Notes: generated from the letters alone by a model not told the origin. DNA of 64,000 nt from Leptolyngbya sp. O-77 (GCF_001548395.1 NZ_AP017367.1:3571001-3635000); one strand, 5' to 3'; shown: positions 10,384 to 20,540, counted from the stretch's first letter. A program made the numbers and translations.

Positions 10384-11430
10384 ATGGATCTGGATGAGTT
10401 GATCAGGGTTGCGGATGCTGTTGTTCGGCAAGAACTGAAACGACCGCTGAGCGATTTGGAGCGCTATGTGCTGCAAGAGTCGTTTAAGGGCAAAAGCTAC
10501 GAGCAAATGACAGACGGCTGGGCTTTTAAGACGGTGAAAGATGCAGGTTCGCGGCTGTGGAAATGTTTTTCTCAGGCGCTTGGAGATGGCGTAAAAGTTC
10601 AGAAGTCTACGTTTCAGATGGCGCTAGTGCGCTTGTCAGAGCGGCTGGGGCATCGCCCGCCCGAACCTGCTCAAGCGGCTCTCTTTCCAGACTCATCCCT
10701 TCAAAAAAAGGCAGTTAACTTACCTGCCAATCCATTTGGCGATCGCGGCCGTATTACCGACCCTTCTCGATTCTTTGACCGATATGAGATTCTCAGGCAG
10801 ATCTTTGAAGCGTTGCATCGAGGGGCTAGTGTGTCGCTTGTGGGCGAGTCGCGGATAGGAAAGTCTTCTTTGCTGGCGATGATTTGTGCCCAGGGTCCAA
10901 AAGAGCTTCAGCTATCGCCCACCGCCTTTGTGCAGCTCAATATGCAGTCGATTCGAGATGAAGCTGAATTTTTTGAAGCGCTGTGTCAGGAACTGGGCAT
11001 CGAGCCGCCCTGTCGGGGCTATGCGCTGCGTCGCAAGCTGAAAGATACGCATCATATTCTGTGTCTGGATGAGGTAGAGCGGATGAGCCATTCTGACGAC
11101 TTTAGCGGGCGCGAGCGGACGGAACTGCGGGGGCTGGCAGATGGCGCAAATGCTCCGCTGACGCTCGTTACCGCCAGTCGCTTGCCCCTGAGCCAGTTGT
11201 TTCCCGATTCGCCAGAGCAAACCTCGCCCCTAGCAGGCATTTGCCAGACGATTCAAGTAGAACCATTTTCGCCTGCGATCGCCCAATCTTTTATCATGCA
11301 CCGTTTGCAAAATAACCCAATCCAGTTCACATCTGCCCAAATTCACCAGCTAATTGCCCAGAGCGGGGGACATCCTGCGCGTCTACAAGAGAGTGCGTCA
11401 GACCTGTATCGTCAGTTGTTGGAAGCCTGA
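10384..11430 (+). CDS. vMAP-type HTH domain plus AAA-like ATPase
   Basis: Residues 1-90 (MDLDELIRVADAVVRQE...LQESFKGKSYEQMT) resemble the N-terminal helix-turn-helix found on cyanobacterial vWA-MoxR-associated and AAA-like proteins. A P-loop ATPase follows: Walker A GESRIGKSS near residue 157, Walker B HILCLDEVER near 227, and a TxASR sensor-like motif near 263. The arrangement matches the AAA_35/STAND-like ATPases that often couple sensing to a partner protein. The next gene starts 10 bases after this stop, so the two are very likely co-transcribed. The trigger and output are unknown. This annotation rests on motif recognition only. Confidence 0.75.
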   Translation: MDLDELIRVADAVVRQELKRPLSDLERYVLQESFKGKSYEQMTDGWAFKTVKDAGSRLWKCFSQALGDGVKVQKSTFQMALVRLSERLGHRPPEPAQAALFPDSSLQKKAVNLPANPFGDRGRITDPSRFFDRYEILRQIFEALHRGASVSLVGESRIGKSSLLAMICAQGPKELQLSPTAFVQLNMQSIRDEAEFFEALCQELGIEPPCRGYALRRKLKDTHHILCLDEVERMSHSDDFSGRERTELRGLADGANAPLTLVTASRLPLSQLFPDSPEQTSPLAGICQTIQVEPFSPAIAQSFIMHRLQNNPIQFTSAQIHQLIAQSGGHPARLQESASDLYRQLLEA

Positions 11431-11440
11431 ATTGACCGCA

Positions 11441-14400
11441 ATGCCACAGTTTTCTGTAGATTCCCAATGCTCCTGGGCTTCGAGGCGGACTCGCTGCCTT
11501 AGCCTGTTGCGAGGGCAACACTATCTCTGGCTACTGTATTGGGTTTATTTTCGCCCAACTCGGTTGAAGGAATATTTCTATCACATTAATCCTGCAATCT
11601 ATAAGGCTGAACCAGGGCTTCAGACCATCTTTCGCACAACTCAGCTTTCGCCGTATCGGAATCTTTACTGCATGGTTCCTATCCTGAGTCTATGTTTTGG
11701 ACTGGGGCTGGGGCTACCTTTATTGTGGCTCGCGAGCTGGCACTTGCAGCATTCTGTTGGTCTATTTTGGGCCATAGGTGGGGCGATCGCCGGAGCAGCC
11801 GTAGGAAGCTTATTTTTTATCTTATTTCTAGGCGTGCTTGGAACTGCGGTCAGTATTGCCAGAGGACTAATGGCAGGCACAGTGGTTGGCGTTGCCAGCG
11901 GCATTATGAATAGTATTTTATTCTGCGTCATCCTTGGCATCTCGCAGGGCTTGCCCTGGCTAAATGTAGAAACACAACCTGGGGTTATTGCGACCTTTGC
12001 GTTGTCTTTTGGGCTGGCAATTGGAATTATGGTCGGTGTGACGATCGGTGGCGTAGCGGGGGGCATTGTGGGGCTGGTGCTGGGAAGCGCTGGAAGCCTC
12101 ATCGTTGGCATGGTGTTTAGCGTGCTGATCGTTGCCCTATCGGCAATTGACATTGCCGCTGAGCATACAGGTATCGTATTTGGATTTGTGTTTGGGTTGG
12201 TGGCGATCGCGGGTGGTGGGGCTGCGGTTAGTCTGGTAAAAGGGATTTTTAGCAGCGTCATTATTTCAGCGGCCGTGGGGGTTGCGGTTGGGTTTTCGTC
12301 CACTCCGGCTGTCGGTCTGCTGACGGGGGCGATCGCCATCTCCTGCTCACTACGCTTGCCGTTTTATATTATCGAGTTAGTTTGGGCAGGGTGCTGCCCT
12401 CAAAAATACAATCTTGCTGCGTGGGATGAACTGCTAGTTATTTATCTTCCTGGGTTGCGACAGCGGCTTTTGCAGCAGATACAGCAAGATTTTGATCATG
12501 GTGTGATACAGCTTTGTTATGTAGCCTGCAATCCTTTTCAGCGTTGGGTTGCACAGTCTGCATTAAAACATTATCTTATCCATCACCCTACGCCGCTTCA
12601 TGAGCTGCATCAATTACTGACTCACCCAGCAAGCCATGCATACGTTTTTGCTCCTCTCAGTCATCACGGCTGGCTGTATATTCCAGCAATTAACCATGTT
12701 CTTTTAGGGGAATTACACGATCGCTGGGTCAACTGCACTACTGATCCCAGCAGCCGCTTGTTTGAGCATCTGATTTATCAGATCAGCCGCTGTTTGCGAA
12801 ACAATAGCCAGGCCCCGCTAACCGAATGGGCTAGGATCTTATTCCAGTTGCAGCTTGCAGAAATATCCCAGCAAAAGCTTTCATTGCGGCATATTGCTGA
12901 AATCCAGGCGATCGCAGCTCAGCTTGCCTCCTATCCTGGCGGTGCAGAAATCTGTCAGATGTTTGATGTTATTCATATTTTTCTCAAGGGCGATCGCCTT
13001 GTGCCTCTTGCGGAGACAGTCTCTCATACAGATCTCCGCTTTCTCCGCAAACAAGATGCGCTTAATCCACCCGCACTAGAGATTTTGCATCAATTGCAAA
13101 CGATTGCAATCGACATCTACACATCTGGGCAAACCAGCCGAGTTAATCAACAGGCGGCCTTGCTGCGAACAAGCAACACGCTCAACTTGCTAGAAGAAAA
13201 GCTCGACGCACACGTTATTACGCCTGAGCGAATCCTTTTGCGACAAGTGATTCATCACTGGCAGAATCTTGTTTGCATAGCCAGTGGAGAAATTGGCAAT
13301 GCCCAGCTTATTCAGCCAGTCCCTAATCCCTATGTCATCGGCAACCCAGTGACAGGTAGCCTTTTCGTGGGTCGTGAGGACATTATGCGTCGGCTCGCAG
13401 AACTCTGGTTGCCCAGTCAACAGGTGCCGTCTGTGGTGTTGTATGGTCAGCGACGCATGGGGAAGTCTTCAATTTTGCACAATCTTGAAGCTATTTTGGG
13501 CGATCGCGCTGTCATCATCGACTTCAATTTGCAAGTCATGGGCATCGTCAATAATACTCACGAATTGCTCTATGCGCTTGCCATAGAAATGTACGATGGG
13601 CTGCCTCACCCCTTACCTGTTACATTCCAGGAACCCCAGCTTTCTCAGTTCACTCAGAATAATCCTTATCAATCCTTTTTGCGGTTCCTCAAGCATCTCG
13701 ACTCTGCTCGTGCCGACAGGCGATTTATTATCACAGTTGATGAGTTTGAGTTGTTAGAACAGCTTATTGAAGCCAATGTGGTAGAACAACGATTAATCAC
13801 CTTTTGGCGAGGGCTAATTCAAACCTATCCGTGGTTTGTTATGGCCTTTGCTGGACTGCACACTCTTGATGAAATGCGGCAAGACTACTGGTGTCCGCTT
13901 TTTAGTAGTGTAACTGCTATCCCAGTAGAGCCTCTCTCGTTTTCAGCAGTGCAGCAATTAATGATGCAACCCTCTCCTGATTTCGAGTTGGAATATGATC
14001 CAGCAGTTGTTCAGAAAATTTTTACCCTTACGAATGGACAGCCTTACCTTGTGCAACTTCTAGGACATACGTTAGTTACTTGCTTCAATCGGATGGTATT
14101 TGAGCAAAGTGCTATACGAGATAAGAAGATAACACTTCAGGATCTAGAAATGGTGATCAATTCCTCAAGTTTCTATCGAGATGGAGATGCTTATTTTATG
14201 GGAATTTGGCGACAGGTAGGAAGTGGCCAGCCTGAGCATCAATCTAAAGTACTGTATTGCTTGTGCGATCGCCCACTCTCTATCTCAGAGATTTCAGACA
14301 AAACTGGGCTGAGTGTTTCGACTCTCCAATCGATTCTCTCAACATTACAAAACCGTGGCATTGTTTTGAAAATAGGCGGGCGTTATACCTACACGGTGCC

Positions 14401-14452
14401 ACTCATGCGAGGCTGGATAAAGCGTCTGCATCTGCCTTCTCTGTCTGAGTAG
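11441..14452 (+). CDS. Polytopic glycine-rich membrane protein fused to an AAA-like ATPase
   Basis: I start this at ATG 11441, 10 bases after the HTH-ATPase stop; a longer reading from 11354 would overlap that gene by 77 bases. Residues ~70-320 form many membrane segments full of GxxxG spacing. A helical linker follows, then a second P-loop ATPase: NPYVIGNPV..LFVGRE entry motif, Walker A GQRRMGKSS, Walker B RFIITVDEFE. The end is a winged-helix-like module (VLYCLCDRPLSISEISDKTG). The NxFxxGxPV...FxGR signature is typical of STAND-related bacterial ATPases. Together with the upstream soluble ATPase it looks like a membrane-associated sensing module. No effector of known type is visible. Confidence 0.78.
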   Translation: MPQFSVDSQCSWASRRTRCLSLLRGQHYLWLLYWVYFRPTRLKEYFYHINPAIYKAEPGLQTIFRTTQLSPYRNLYCMVPILSLCFGLGLGLPLLWLASWHLQHSVGLFWAIGGAIAGAAVGSLFFILFLGVLGTAVSIARGLMAGTVVGVASGIMNSILFCVILGISQGLPWLNVETQPGVIATFALSFGLAIGIMVGVTIGGVAGGIVGLVLGSAGSLIVGMVFSVLIVALSAIDIAAEHTGIVFGFVFGLVAIAGGGAAVSLVKGIFSSVIISAAVGVAVGFSSTPAVGLLTGAIAISCSLRLPFYIIELVWAGCCPQKYNLAAWDELLVIYLPGLRQRLLQQIQQDFDHGVIQLCYVACNPFQRWVAQSALKHYLIHHPTPLHELHQLLTHPASHAYVFAPLSHHGWLYIPAINHVLLGELHDRWVNCTTDPSSRLFEHLIYQISRCLRNNSQAPLTEWARILFQLQLAEISQQKLSLRHIAEIQAIAAQLASYPGGAEICQMFDVIHIFLKGDRLVPLAETVSHTDLRFLRKQDALNPPALEILHQLQTIAIDIYTSGQTSRVNQQAALLRTSNTLNLLEEKLDAHVITPERILLRQVIHHWQNLVCIASGEIGNAQLIQPVPNPYVIGNPVTGSLFVGREDIMRRLAELWLPSQQVPSVVLYGQRRMGKSSILHNLEAILGDRAVIIDFNLQVMGIVNNTHELLYALAIEMYDGLPHPLPVTFQEPQLSQFTQNNPYQSFLRFLKHLDSARADRRFIITVDEFELLEQLIEANVVEQRLITFWRGLIQTYPWFVMAFAGLHTLDEMRQDYWCPLFSSVTAIPVEPLSFSAVQQLMMQPSPDFELEYDPAVVQKIFTLTNGQPYLVQLLGHTLVTCFNRMVFEQSAIRDKKITLQDLEMVINSSSFYRDGDAYFMGIWRQVGSGQPEHQSKVLYCLCDRPLSISEISDKTGLSVSTLQSILSTLQNRGIVLKIGGRYTYTVPLMRGWIKRLHLPSLSE

Positions 14453-14856
14453 CGCGTTGGCAATGGCGAGACCCAATTTGCAAAATCCTGCAAGGTCATA
14501 CGAATGGTTGTGATGCGATGCTCCAGATGCAAGGCTCCAAATGCGATCGCTGAAAGCCCAGCAAAATCCCAAATCAGCATTGTAAAACCGTCAACCCAAG
14601 ATTCCAAATCGGAATGGGTTGCACAAAAGCGCAAAGGCTAGATCGCAAAGCCGCAAATCCAATGACCTGTTTTACCTTATTAGTTGGCGCGAAGGCGTAG
14701 TGACTTCTCAAGCTCATCTCGGTAGGCTAATAAGCATCAAGGTAGCGCGTAAAACAAAATCGCAAAACTATTAACAGGGCGATCGCGCTTGACTCTTGAA
14801 CCCGTTCCGATCTGATTGCACGTCCCCCCTAACCAATCCAGAAGAGGACATTCACC
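14453..14856. other. 404-bp intergenic region
   Basis: I see no supportable gene here. The sequence has several short CGCAAA/GCAAAA words and two HIP1 sites, and ends with the leader of the 158-residue protein (an AGAAGAGGA Shine-Dalgarno-like stretch just upstream of ATG 14857). Confidence 0.5.
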
Positions 14857-15333
14857 ATGACTGCTACACTCGCTCCCACACGTCCGCCTGCGCTAGTTCC
14901 GGTTTCTGCTCCCCAGTCTATTCAGAATGCTATCCGTAATGTCGCCTTTCCGCTGTCTCCGGTTCCCGAATTTGAGCGTTCCATTTTTGATTGGACCGTC
15001 ATCACGCTGACGGTCGGGACGATGATATTGGGCGTGTTGGGTGGGTCGTTTGCCCAGCGGGCCAGTGCCGCAGAAGTTCCCACCACTCCCGCGACCGAGG
15101 TGCAGCCGAATCCTGGCACTGCGGCAGATTTGGGTGGTGTAGTGGTGCCATTCTGCTATTTTCCTGAAGACCCGGCGATCTGTTTCACCGGCGTTGGAGG
15201 CAACGAAGAACTCGTCCCGCCGCGCCCTGTTCCGCCGATGATCAAGCCGCCGCTGATTCACGTCCGCCCCACCTTTTCGCCAATGGAGCCGGAGCCGCCC
15301 GTTTTGCCGATTGTGATTGTGCCGTTCTCTTGA
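14857..15333 (+). CDS. Single-pass membrane protein with proline-rich exported tail, unknown function
   Basis: I do not recognise this 158-residue protein. About 45 mostly polar N-terminal residues precede one hydrophobic segment (VITLTVGTMILGVLGGSFA, ~49-68) ending in an AxA-like RASAAE, which could be a late signal-peptidase site. The exported part has two cysteines (VPFCYFPEDPAICF), suggesting a disulfide, and then a proline-rich end (PPRPVPPMIKPP). A purine-rich ribosome site precedes the ATG. It converges on the large exoprotein gene, with only 20 bases between the two stops. Location beside exoprotein and CHASE2/DUF928 genes suggests a cell-envelope role, but that is inference. Confidence 0.6.
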   Translation: MTATLAPTRPPALVPVSAPQSIQNAIRNVAFPLSPVPEFERSIFDWTVITLTVGTMILGVLGGSFAQRASAAEVPTTPATEVQPNPGTAADLGGVVVPFCYFPEDPAICFTGVGGNEELVPPRPVPPMIKPPLIHVRPTFSPMEPEPPVLPIVIVPFS

Positions 15334-15353
15334 GAATGGTTTTGCGGCTCATG

Positions 15354-18300
15354 CTATAGGTTTGCCTCAGGGTTGCATTCTCGGCTTAGCACCAGCCGCC
15401 CGTCGGTTAATTCATACAAACCCTGCGGCTCGATAATCGGGTCGCCGGGTTGCCAGGAACGGTTCTGGGGCGCTGGCTCTGGAGCCGTTTCGGGTAGCGG
15501 CTGCACGTCTCCGGTGGGGAAGGGCGACAGCGACGCATTTCCTGGCGCGTAGGGCAAGCCGCCAGATCCCGTGATGACAAAGCGGCCCGATTGGCGATCG
15601 CGCACCACGCAGCTATTAGCCAGCAGCCGCCCTTCGTCTATCGAGGCATCTGCCAGCGGCGTGAGGCTATTTTGAACCCCGCTGGTGTCGGGCGTAGTGA
15701 TTTGCCCAGGTGCAGCTTGTCCCGATGCGTTTAGATCGACCTGATCGTTGTTATCAAAGTTGTCTGCATTGCCAGGTGGATTGGTTTCGCTAAAGAAGGG
15801 TGATAAGGTAATGTCGCCGCCACGGCCTTCGGCGGCACGGCTCACGATGTCGCTGTCGTCGAACGCCACAACCCCAGCGCCGCCGATGGTGATGTTGCCG
15901 CCGTCGAGTTTGCTGTCGGTGGTGATGTCGCTGTCGCCTTCGAGTAAGGTAACGCTGTTGGAAGCAAGTTCGCCTGTGTTGATCTCAATGTTGCCGCCGG
16001 AGGAGCGTGGGGCGCGGGTGGTGATGTCGCTGTCGGACATTTGCAGGCGATCGCCCACCTGAATCCGGATATTGCCCGCCGTGCCACGTCCGTTGCTGGC
16101 GGCGGTGATGGCTGCTCGCTGAGTTAGAAACAGATCGCCCGTGTTCAGCGTAATGTTCCCGCCTGCATCTCGTCGGCTGGCGGCAGTGATGTTGCTGTTG
16201 CTGAGTGAGGTGCGATCGCCCACTTGAATCCGGATATTGCCCGCCGTGCGTCCTCCCCTGTTGGCGGCAGTAATCGCAGCATTATCGTCCAGGTTCAGGC
16301 TGCCTGTGCGAAGCGTGATGCTGCCGCCTGCGGCAAGTCGTCCGGCTGCCGTGATGTTTGCGTTGCTCAACTGCGTGCGGCCACGAATTGCGATGTTGAT
16401 ATCGCCCGCATCTCCTCGCCCTTCGGTTTGGGCAGAAATGGTAGCGCGATCGCCAAGCTGCAAACTGCCACCGCGCACGGTGATGCTGCCGCCGCGCCCT
16501 CTGGAGTTGGGCTGGGTGTCGGCAAACAAGCCGCTCTGTCCATCGCCCGCGTTGGCGACCGCAGTGCCAAATTTTTCGCGGCGATCGCCCACTGTCGGAT
16601 CACTGCCCGAAAACGTGAGCTCGCCACCGTCGAGCGTAATGCTGCCCGCCCGCCCCCGCCGCAACGCGCTGGCAATCACCTGCCCGCCGCCCGTGGACTC
16701 AAACTCGTTGACCGATAGGCGAATGCTGCCGCCCCGACGGTTGTTTTCACTAACCGCATAAACCGCAGCCCCATTTAAAATTCGCAGGCGGTTGGCTCGA
16801 ATGAAAATTTCGCCACCGCGCCCCTGTGCGCCAGAATTCGTATTGGTAAATAGAGCGCTGGAGCGCCCTGTTTCATTAGTGAAGCCCGCCAGTCGGATAT
16901 TGCCTGTTGCGATCACTCGGATGTCGCCTGCATTGCCCTCTCCGCGTGTATTGGCAACCAGTTGGGCCCCACGGGTGATGGCCAGCGATCCGGTTCTGAT
17001 ATTTACCCTGCCGCCTTGCCCGATTCCGCCAGTGTCTACACCGCTGAAAATGCTTGTGCCTGTGCCAGAGAGGAAGATGCGATCGCCCGCCCGAATCCTC
17101 ACTTGACCTGCATTGCCCCGCCCGGAGGTGTTGGCCACCAACGACGCGCCATTGGTAAGAAACAGCGAACCCGTCTCGATATCGATCGCGCCGCCCCGCA
17201 GCCGAACGTCGTCGTCCAGCGCTAGCGTATCTGCGCCCACGCTGCTGAAAATAGCGGTGCCGTCGCCGTCGAGGGAGATGCGATCGTTCGCTCGAAGAAT
17301 CACATCGCCAGCATTGCCCTGTGCGCCAGTGCTGGCAACGAACTGTGCCCCGTTAGCAAGCTCCAATCTATTAGCGTGAATGCGAATATCACCGCCATTT
17401 CCAACAGCATCCCCTTCAACATTGGCAAACGCGACGCTGACCTGGCCGCTTGGGCCGGTTCCAGCAAAGCGAACTCGCTCTGTTGCGTGGATAATAATGT
17501 CGCCGGAATCGCCTTTCCCCAACGTACCCGAAAACAGCCGCGCCCCATAAAGCACAGAGAGGTTGCGGGCCTGGATGTCGATGTTGCCGCCGCGCCCCAC
17601 CGCACCATCGTTGACTCGGCTAAAGATTGCGCTGGTGAACTGCTGATCGGCACTGAGTCCCTGAAACAGTACATCGCCAGTTGCCCGAATCAAAACATCT
17701 CCTGCGTCGCCCTGACCGTTGGTATTGGACAAAAGCTGTGCGCCGTTTAGCACCGACAGTGACCCTGTTTCAATGTCAATAGTGCCGCCGCGAAGCTGAA
17801 TGCTGTCGTCCAGGGCCAGAGTTTCTTCTCCCACGCGACTAAAGATGTCGCCGCCGTCGAGTAAGATGCGATCGCCCACTCGAATCACCACGTCTCCCGC
17901 ATTCCCTTCAGCGCTCGTGCTGGCGATCAGTTGCGCCCCGTCAGCCATCTCTAGCACGTTGGCGGTCAGGCTGATGTTGCCTCCATTGCCTACCGCGTTT
18001 CCCTCTGTATTGGCGAATACTACGCTGGTTTGCCCGGTGGGGCTGGTTCCGGCAAATCGCACTCGCCCGGTGGCATTGATGATGATGTCGCCCGAATCGC
18101 CCTCGCCCAGCGTGCCCGAAAATAGCCGCGCTCCATCCAGCACGAATAAGTTACGGCTACGAATATCGATATTGCCGCCACGCCCTTGTCCACCTGCACC
18201 CACTCGGCTAAAGGCAGAGGAAGGCAACGAGCCATTGGCGCTGCGTCCCTGAAACGTCACGTCTCCCGTTGCTCGGACAATCACGCTACCTGCGTCACCT

Positions 18301-20234
18301 TGTCCGGTGGTATCTGACTGCAACTGTGCGCCATTGGTCACAGTTAGAGTGCCTGAGGTGATGCGAATATCGCCTGCTCGGAGCTGAATCGTGTCGTCCA
18401 AAACCAGAGTGTCCTTCCCAACATTGGTGAAAATGCTGGTGCCACCGCCGTCGAGCGAAACGCGATCGCCCGCAGTAATAATCACGCTGCCTGCGTTGCC
18501 CCTGGCACGAGTATCGGCAACCAATTGAGCGCCATCTGCCATCTCCAGAACATTAGTGGAAATATTGATGTCGCCGCCATCGCCTACGCCGTTTCCTTCA
18601 ACATTTGCGAAGGCAACGCTGGTTTGCCCGTTTGGGCCAGTTCCGGCGAAGCGCACCAAGCCAGTGACATTAACAATAATGTCGCCAGAGTCACCCGTCC
18701 CCAGCGTACCTGCAAACAGTCGCGCCCCCTCCAGCACAAACAGGTTGCGGGATTGAATGTCGATATTGCCGCCGCGTCCTCTGGCTCCTTCATCAACGCG
18801 AACAAAGGCAGCGGATGGCAGCGAAGTATCCGTAGAGCTGCGTCCCTGAAAGGTCACGTCTTCGCGGGCCCGGATCAGGATGCTGCCTGCGTTGCCCTGC
18901 CCTGCGGTGTTGGCGAGCAGTTGCGATCCGTTGAGCAATACCAGAGACCCCGTGGTAATTTGAATGTTGCCGCCCTGAAGCTGAATGCTGTCGTCCAGGG
19001 CCAGAGTTTCTTCTCCCACGCGACTAAAGATGTCGCCGCCGTCGAGTAAGATGCGATCGCCCACCGTCAGAATCACGTTCCCCGCATTGCCCTGCCCTAG
19101 CGTACTGGTGCTGATCTGGGCCGTGTCTAGCAACTCCAGTTGATTTGCCACAATTTCCACATTGCCCGCGTTGCCAATCGCGTTTTCATTCACGCGGTTT
19201 CTCACGAGGCTGCCTTCTGCGATTCGCACGGTGCCCGTTGCATTCAGCCGGAGGTCGCCCGCTTGGCTGCCCTCCGCGCCGAAGGTAGATGCGATGCCCG
19301 CCTGCAACTCGCTATCGCCCAGCACTGAGATGTTCCGCGCTGTGACGCTAATATCGCCCTTGTCCCCCAGCAGCACGTCCACAATTGCGCCATTGGTAAA
19401 GGTCACGTCACCCCGCGCCACGCTGTCGGGAATGACCAGGCTGCCGTTGGGATTGAGCTGCACCGTGCCGCCTGCGCTCACTGCGCCGATATCAATGCGG
19501 CCGCCAAAGGCGCTCAACCGTCCTCCTTCGACCTGCACGTCACCGCCCAGCAGCGTCAGGCTTTGCCCATTGGGAACCCGCAGCCCCACCAAAAACGTGC
19601 TGCCCGGAGCAACAGGCGTGACGGAGCGGTTGACGATGCTGCCTGCCGCCACCTGGTTGAAAAATAGCGCTGAGGGATTGATGGTCAGCAATGCCGAGGG
19701 AACTTCGGGGGCAGTGGCGCTGAATCGTCCTAGGTCGCCAAACTGGAAGCCGCTGGCGGTAGTAGCCAGGAAAGACCCCTGGAGATCGAGGCTGGCGGCA
19801 GGGCCAAACAGAACGCCGTTGGGGTTGAGGAAATACAGGTCGGCGCTGCCCAACACGCCCAGCCGTCCCAAAATATTGGACGGGTCGCCCCCGGTGACGC
19901 GGCTAAAGATGGCTTCCACCCCAGCAGGATTGGCGAAATATGCACCCCGCCCCGCGTCGATATTGAATTGCTCAAAGCTGTGAAACAAGTTTGCCCCGCG
20001 CCGTGCGCCGCCATCAATGCGATCGCTCAAGATACCGCGAATCAGCACATCCCGCGTCACCACGGAGCTTTCTGCCCCCAGCGTGCCATCTTCAAGAATT
20101 GCCTGCGCCTGGGCAGTGGATGGCAAGGCGGTCAACAGTCCCAGGGCCGCCGTGAGCGCAATGGCTGTGACAGTTGCCTGGGGTGGCCCAGACCAATCAG
20201 AGCTTTGGGGCAGGGTGCAGGTTTGGGGACGCAT
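15354..20234 (-). CDS. Two-partner-secretion exoprotein (filamentous haemagglutinin-like TpsA)
   Basis: From ATG 20234 the protein is ~1626 residues with a long signal peptide ending in PSTAQAQA. It then has the TPS secretion domain with GANLFHSFEQFNI, VTGGDPSNILG and the NPNG motif in YFLNPNGVLFG. The body is a repetitive beta-helix: units of ~200-240 residues carrying QLLANTxGxGNAGxVxIRA and GRGGNIDIxSRNL motifs recur. The end (NSCVVRDRQSGRFVITGSGGLP) is the usual cyanobacterial TpsA terminus. Such proteins cross the outer membrane through a TpsB/FhaC pore and act as adhesins or surface filaments. No TpsB gene is in the window. A longer start at 20297 is possible but spoils the signal peptide. 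Confidence 0.88.
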   Translation of the reverse strand: MRPQTCTLPQSSDWSGPPQATVTAIALTAALGLLTALPSTAQAQAILEDGTLGAESSVVTRDVLIRGILSDRIDGGARRGANLFHSFEQFNIDAGRGAYFANPAGVEAIFSRVTGGDPSNILGRLGVLGSADLYFLNPNGVLFGPAASLDLQGSFLATTASGFQFGDLGRFSATAPEVPSALLTINPSALFFNQVAAGSIVNRSVTPVAPGSTFLVGLRVPNGQSLTLLGGDVQVEGGRLSAFGGRIDIGAVSAGGTVQLNPNGSLVIPDSVARGDVTFTNGAIVDVLLGDKGDISVTARNISVLGDSELQAGIASTFGAEGSQAGDLRLNATGTVRIAEGSLVRNRVNENAIGNAGNVEIVANQLELLDTAQISTSTLGQGNAGNVILTVGDRILLDGGDIFSRVGEETLALDDSIQLQGGNIQITTGSLVLLNGSQLLANTAGQGNAGSILIRAREDVTFQGRSSTDTSLPSAAFVRVDEGARGRGGNIDIQSRNLFVLEGARLFAGTLGTGDSGDIIVNVTGLVRFAGTGPNGQTSVAFANVEGNGVGDGGDINISTNVLEMADGAQLVADTRARGNAGSVIITAGDRVSLDGGGTSIFTNVGKDTLVLDDTIQLRAGDIRITSGTLTVTNGAQLQSDTTGQGDAGSVIVRATGDVTFQGRSANGSLPSSAFSRVGAGGQGRGGNIDIRSRNLFVLDGARLFSGTLGEGDSGDIIINATGRVRFAGTSPTGQTSVVFANTEGNAVGNGGNISLTANVLEMADGAQLIASTSAEGNAGDVVIRVGDRILLDGGDIFSRVGEETLALDDSIQLRGGTIDIETGSLSVLNGAQLLSNTNGQGDAGDVLIRATGDVLFQGLSADQQFTSAIFSRVNDGAVGRGGNIDIQARNLSVLYGARLFSGTLGKGDSGDIIIHATERVRFAGTGPSGQVSVAFANVEGDAVGNGGDIRIHANRLELANGAQFVASTGAQGNAGDVILRANDRISLDGDGTAIFSSVGADTLALDDDVRLRGGAIDIETGSLFLTNGASLVANTSGRGNAGQVRIRAGDRIFLSGTGTSIFSGVDTGGIGQGGRVNIRTGSLAITRGAQLVANTRGEGNAGDIRVIATGNIRLAGFTNETGRSSALFTNTNSGAQGRGGEIFIRANRLRILNGAAVYAVSENNRRGGSIRLSVNEFESTGGGQVIASALRRGRAGSITLDGGELTFSGSDPTVGDRREKFGTAVANAGDGQSGLFADTQPNSRGRGGSITVRGGSLQLGDRATISAQTEGRGDAGDINIAIRGRTQLSNANITAAGRLAAGGSITLRTGSLNLDDNAAITAANRGGRTAGNIRIQVGDRTSLSNSNITAASRRDAGGNITLNTGDLFLTQRAAITAASNGRGTAGNIRIQVGDRLQMSDSDITTRAPRSSGGNIEINTGELASNSVTLLEGDSDITTDSKLDGGNITIGGAGVVAFDDSDIVSRAAEGRGGDITLSPFFSETNPPGNADNFDNNDQVDLNASGQAAPGQITTPDTSGVQNSLTPLADASIDEGRLLANSCVVRDRQSGRFVITGSGGLPYAPGNASLSPFPTGDVQPLPETAPEPAPQNRSWQPGDPIIEPQGLYELTDGRLVLSRECNPEANL
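17792..17879 (+). repeat. 88-bp perfect direct repeat, copy 1 (inside tpsA-like gene)
   Basis: Bases 17792-17879 are identical to 18977-19064. The identity stops abruptly on both sides. The copies lie 1185 bp (395 codons) apart and in the same frame, so recombination between them would delete or duplicate 395 residues without a frameshift. Confidence 0.9.
18977..19064 (+). repeat. 88-bp perfect direct repeat, copy 2 (inside tpsA-like gene)
   Basis: Second copy of the repeat at 17792-17879. The surrounding beta-helix units are similar but clearly diverged, so perfect identity over 88 bp points to recent gene conversion or unit duplication. Confidence 0.9.
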
Positions 20235-20540
20235 AGACGCTTTCCAGAGAGCAAAAGTTGCCCATAGTCTACCATCCTGCTTTTGGGTGAAACGCACCTA
20301 AAAAGTTCATTAAATTCAGCAGTTTCAGCCGTTCCTTTAATGAGCGATTGCAGAAAAGTGCAAGCAAGTTTTCAGGTTTTGACAAATCCTTTGAGCAAAA
20401 ACTTCAGCCCTGCGGCTGGGTGGCTCCGATATAGTTCTGAGTGTGGTGCAGTTCCAGTTTGGAAAGTGTCCCACCCCAGCCCAACTTGAGCGGTTCAGTT
20501 CTTAAACCACTATTTCGCGTTTGCGATTCCGGGTTCCTTT
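20235..20540. promoter_or_regulatory. Divergent intergenic region between TpsA gene and signalling operon
   Basis: This 306-bp gap lies between two divergent transcription units and should hold both promoters. A TTGACA word occurs near 20380 on the plus strand, but I could not pair it with a clear -10. No operator is recognisable. Confidence 0.4.

Noticed and set aside
11354..11440. Longer start for the membrane ATPase
   Set aside because: Would overlap the upstream gene by 77 bases and has no ribosome site; ATG 11441 fits better.
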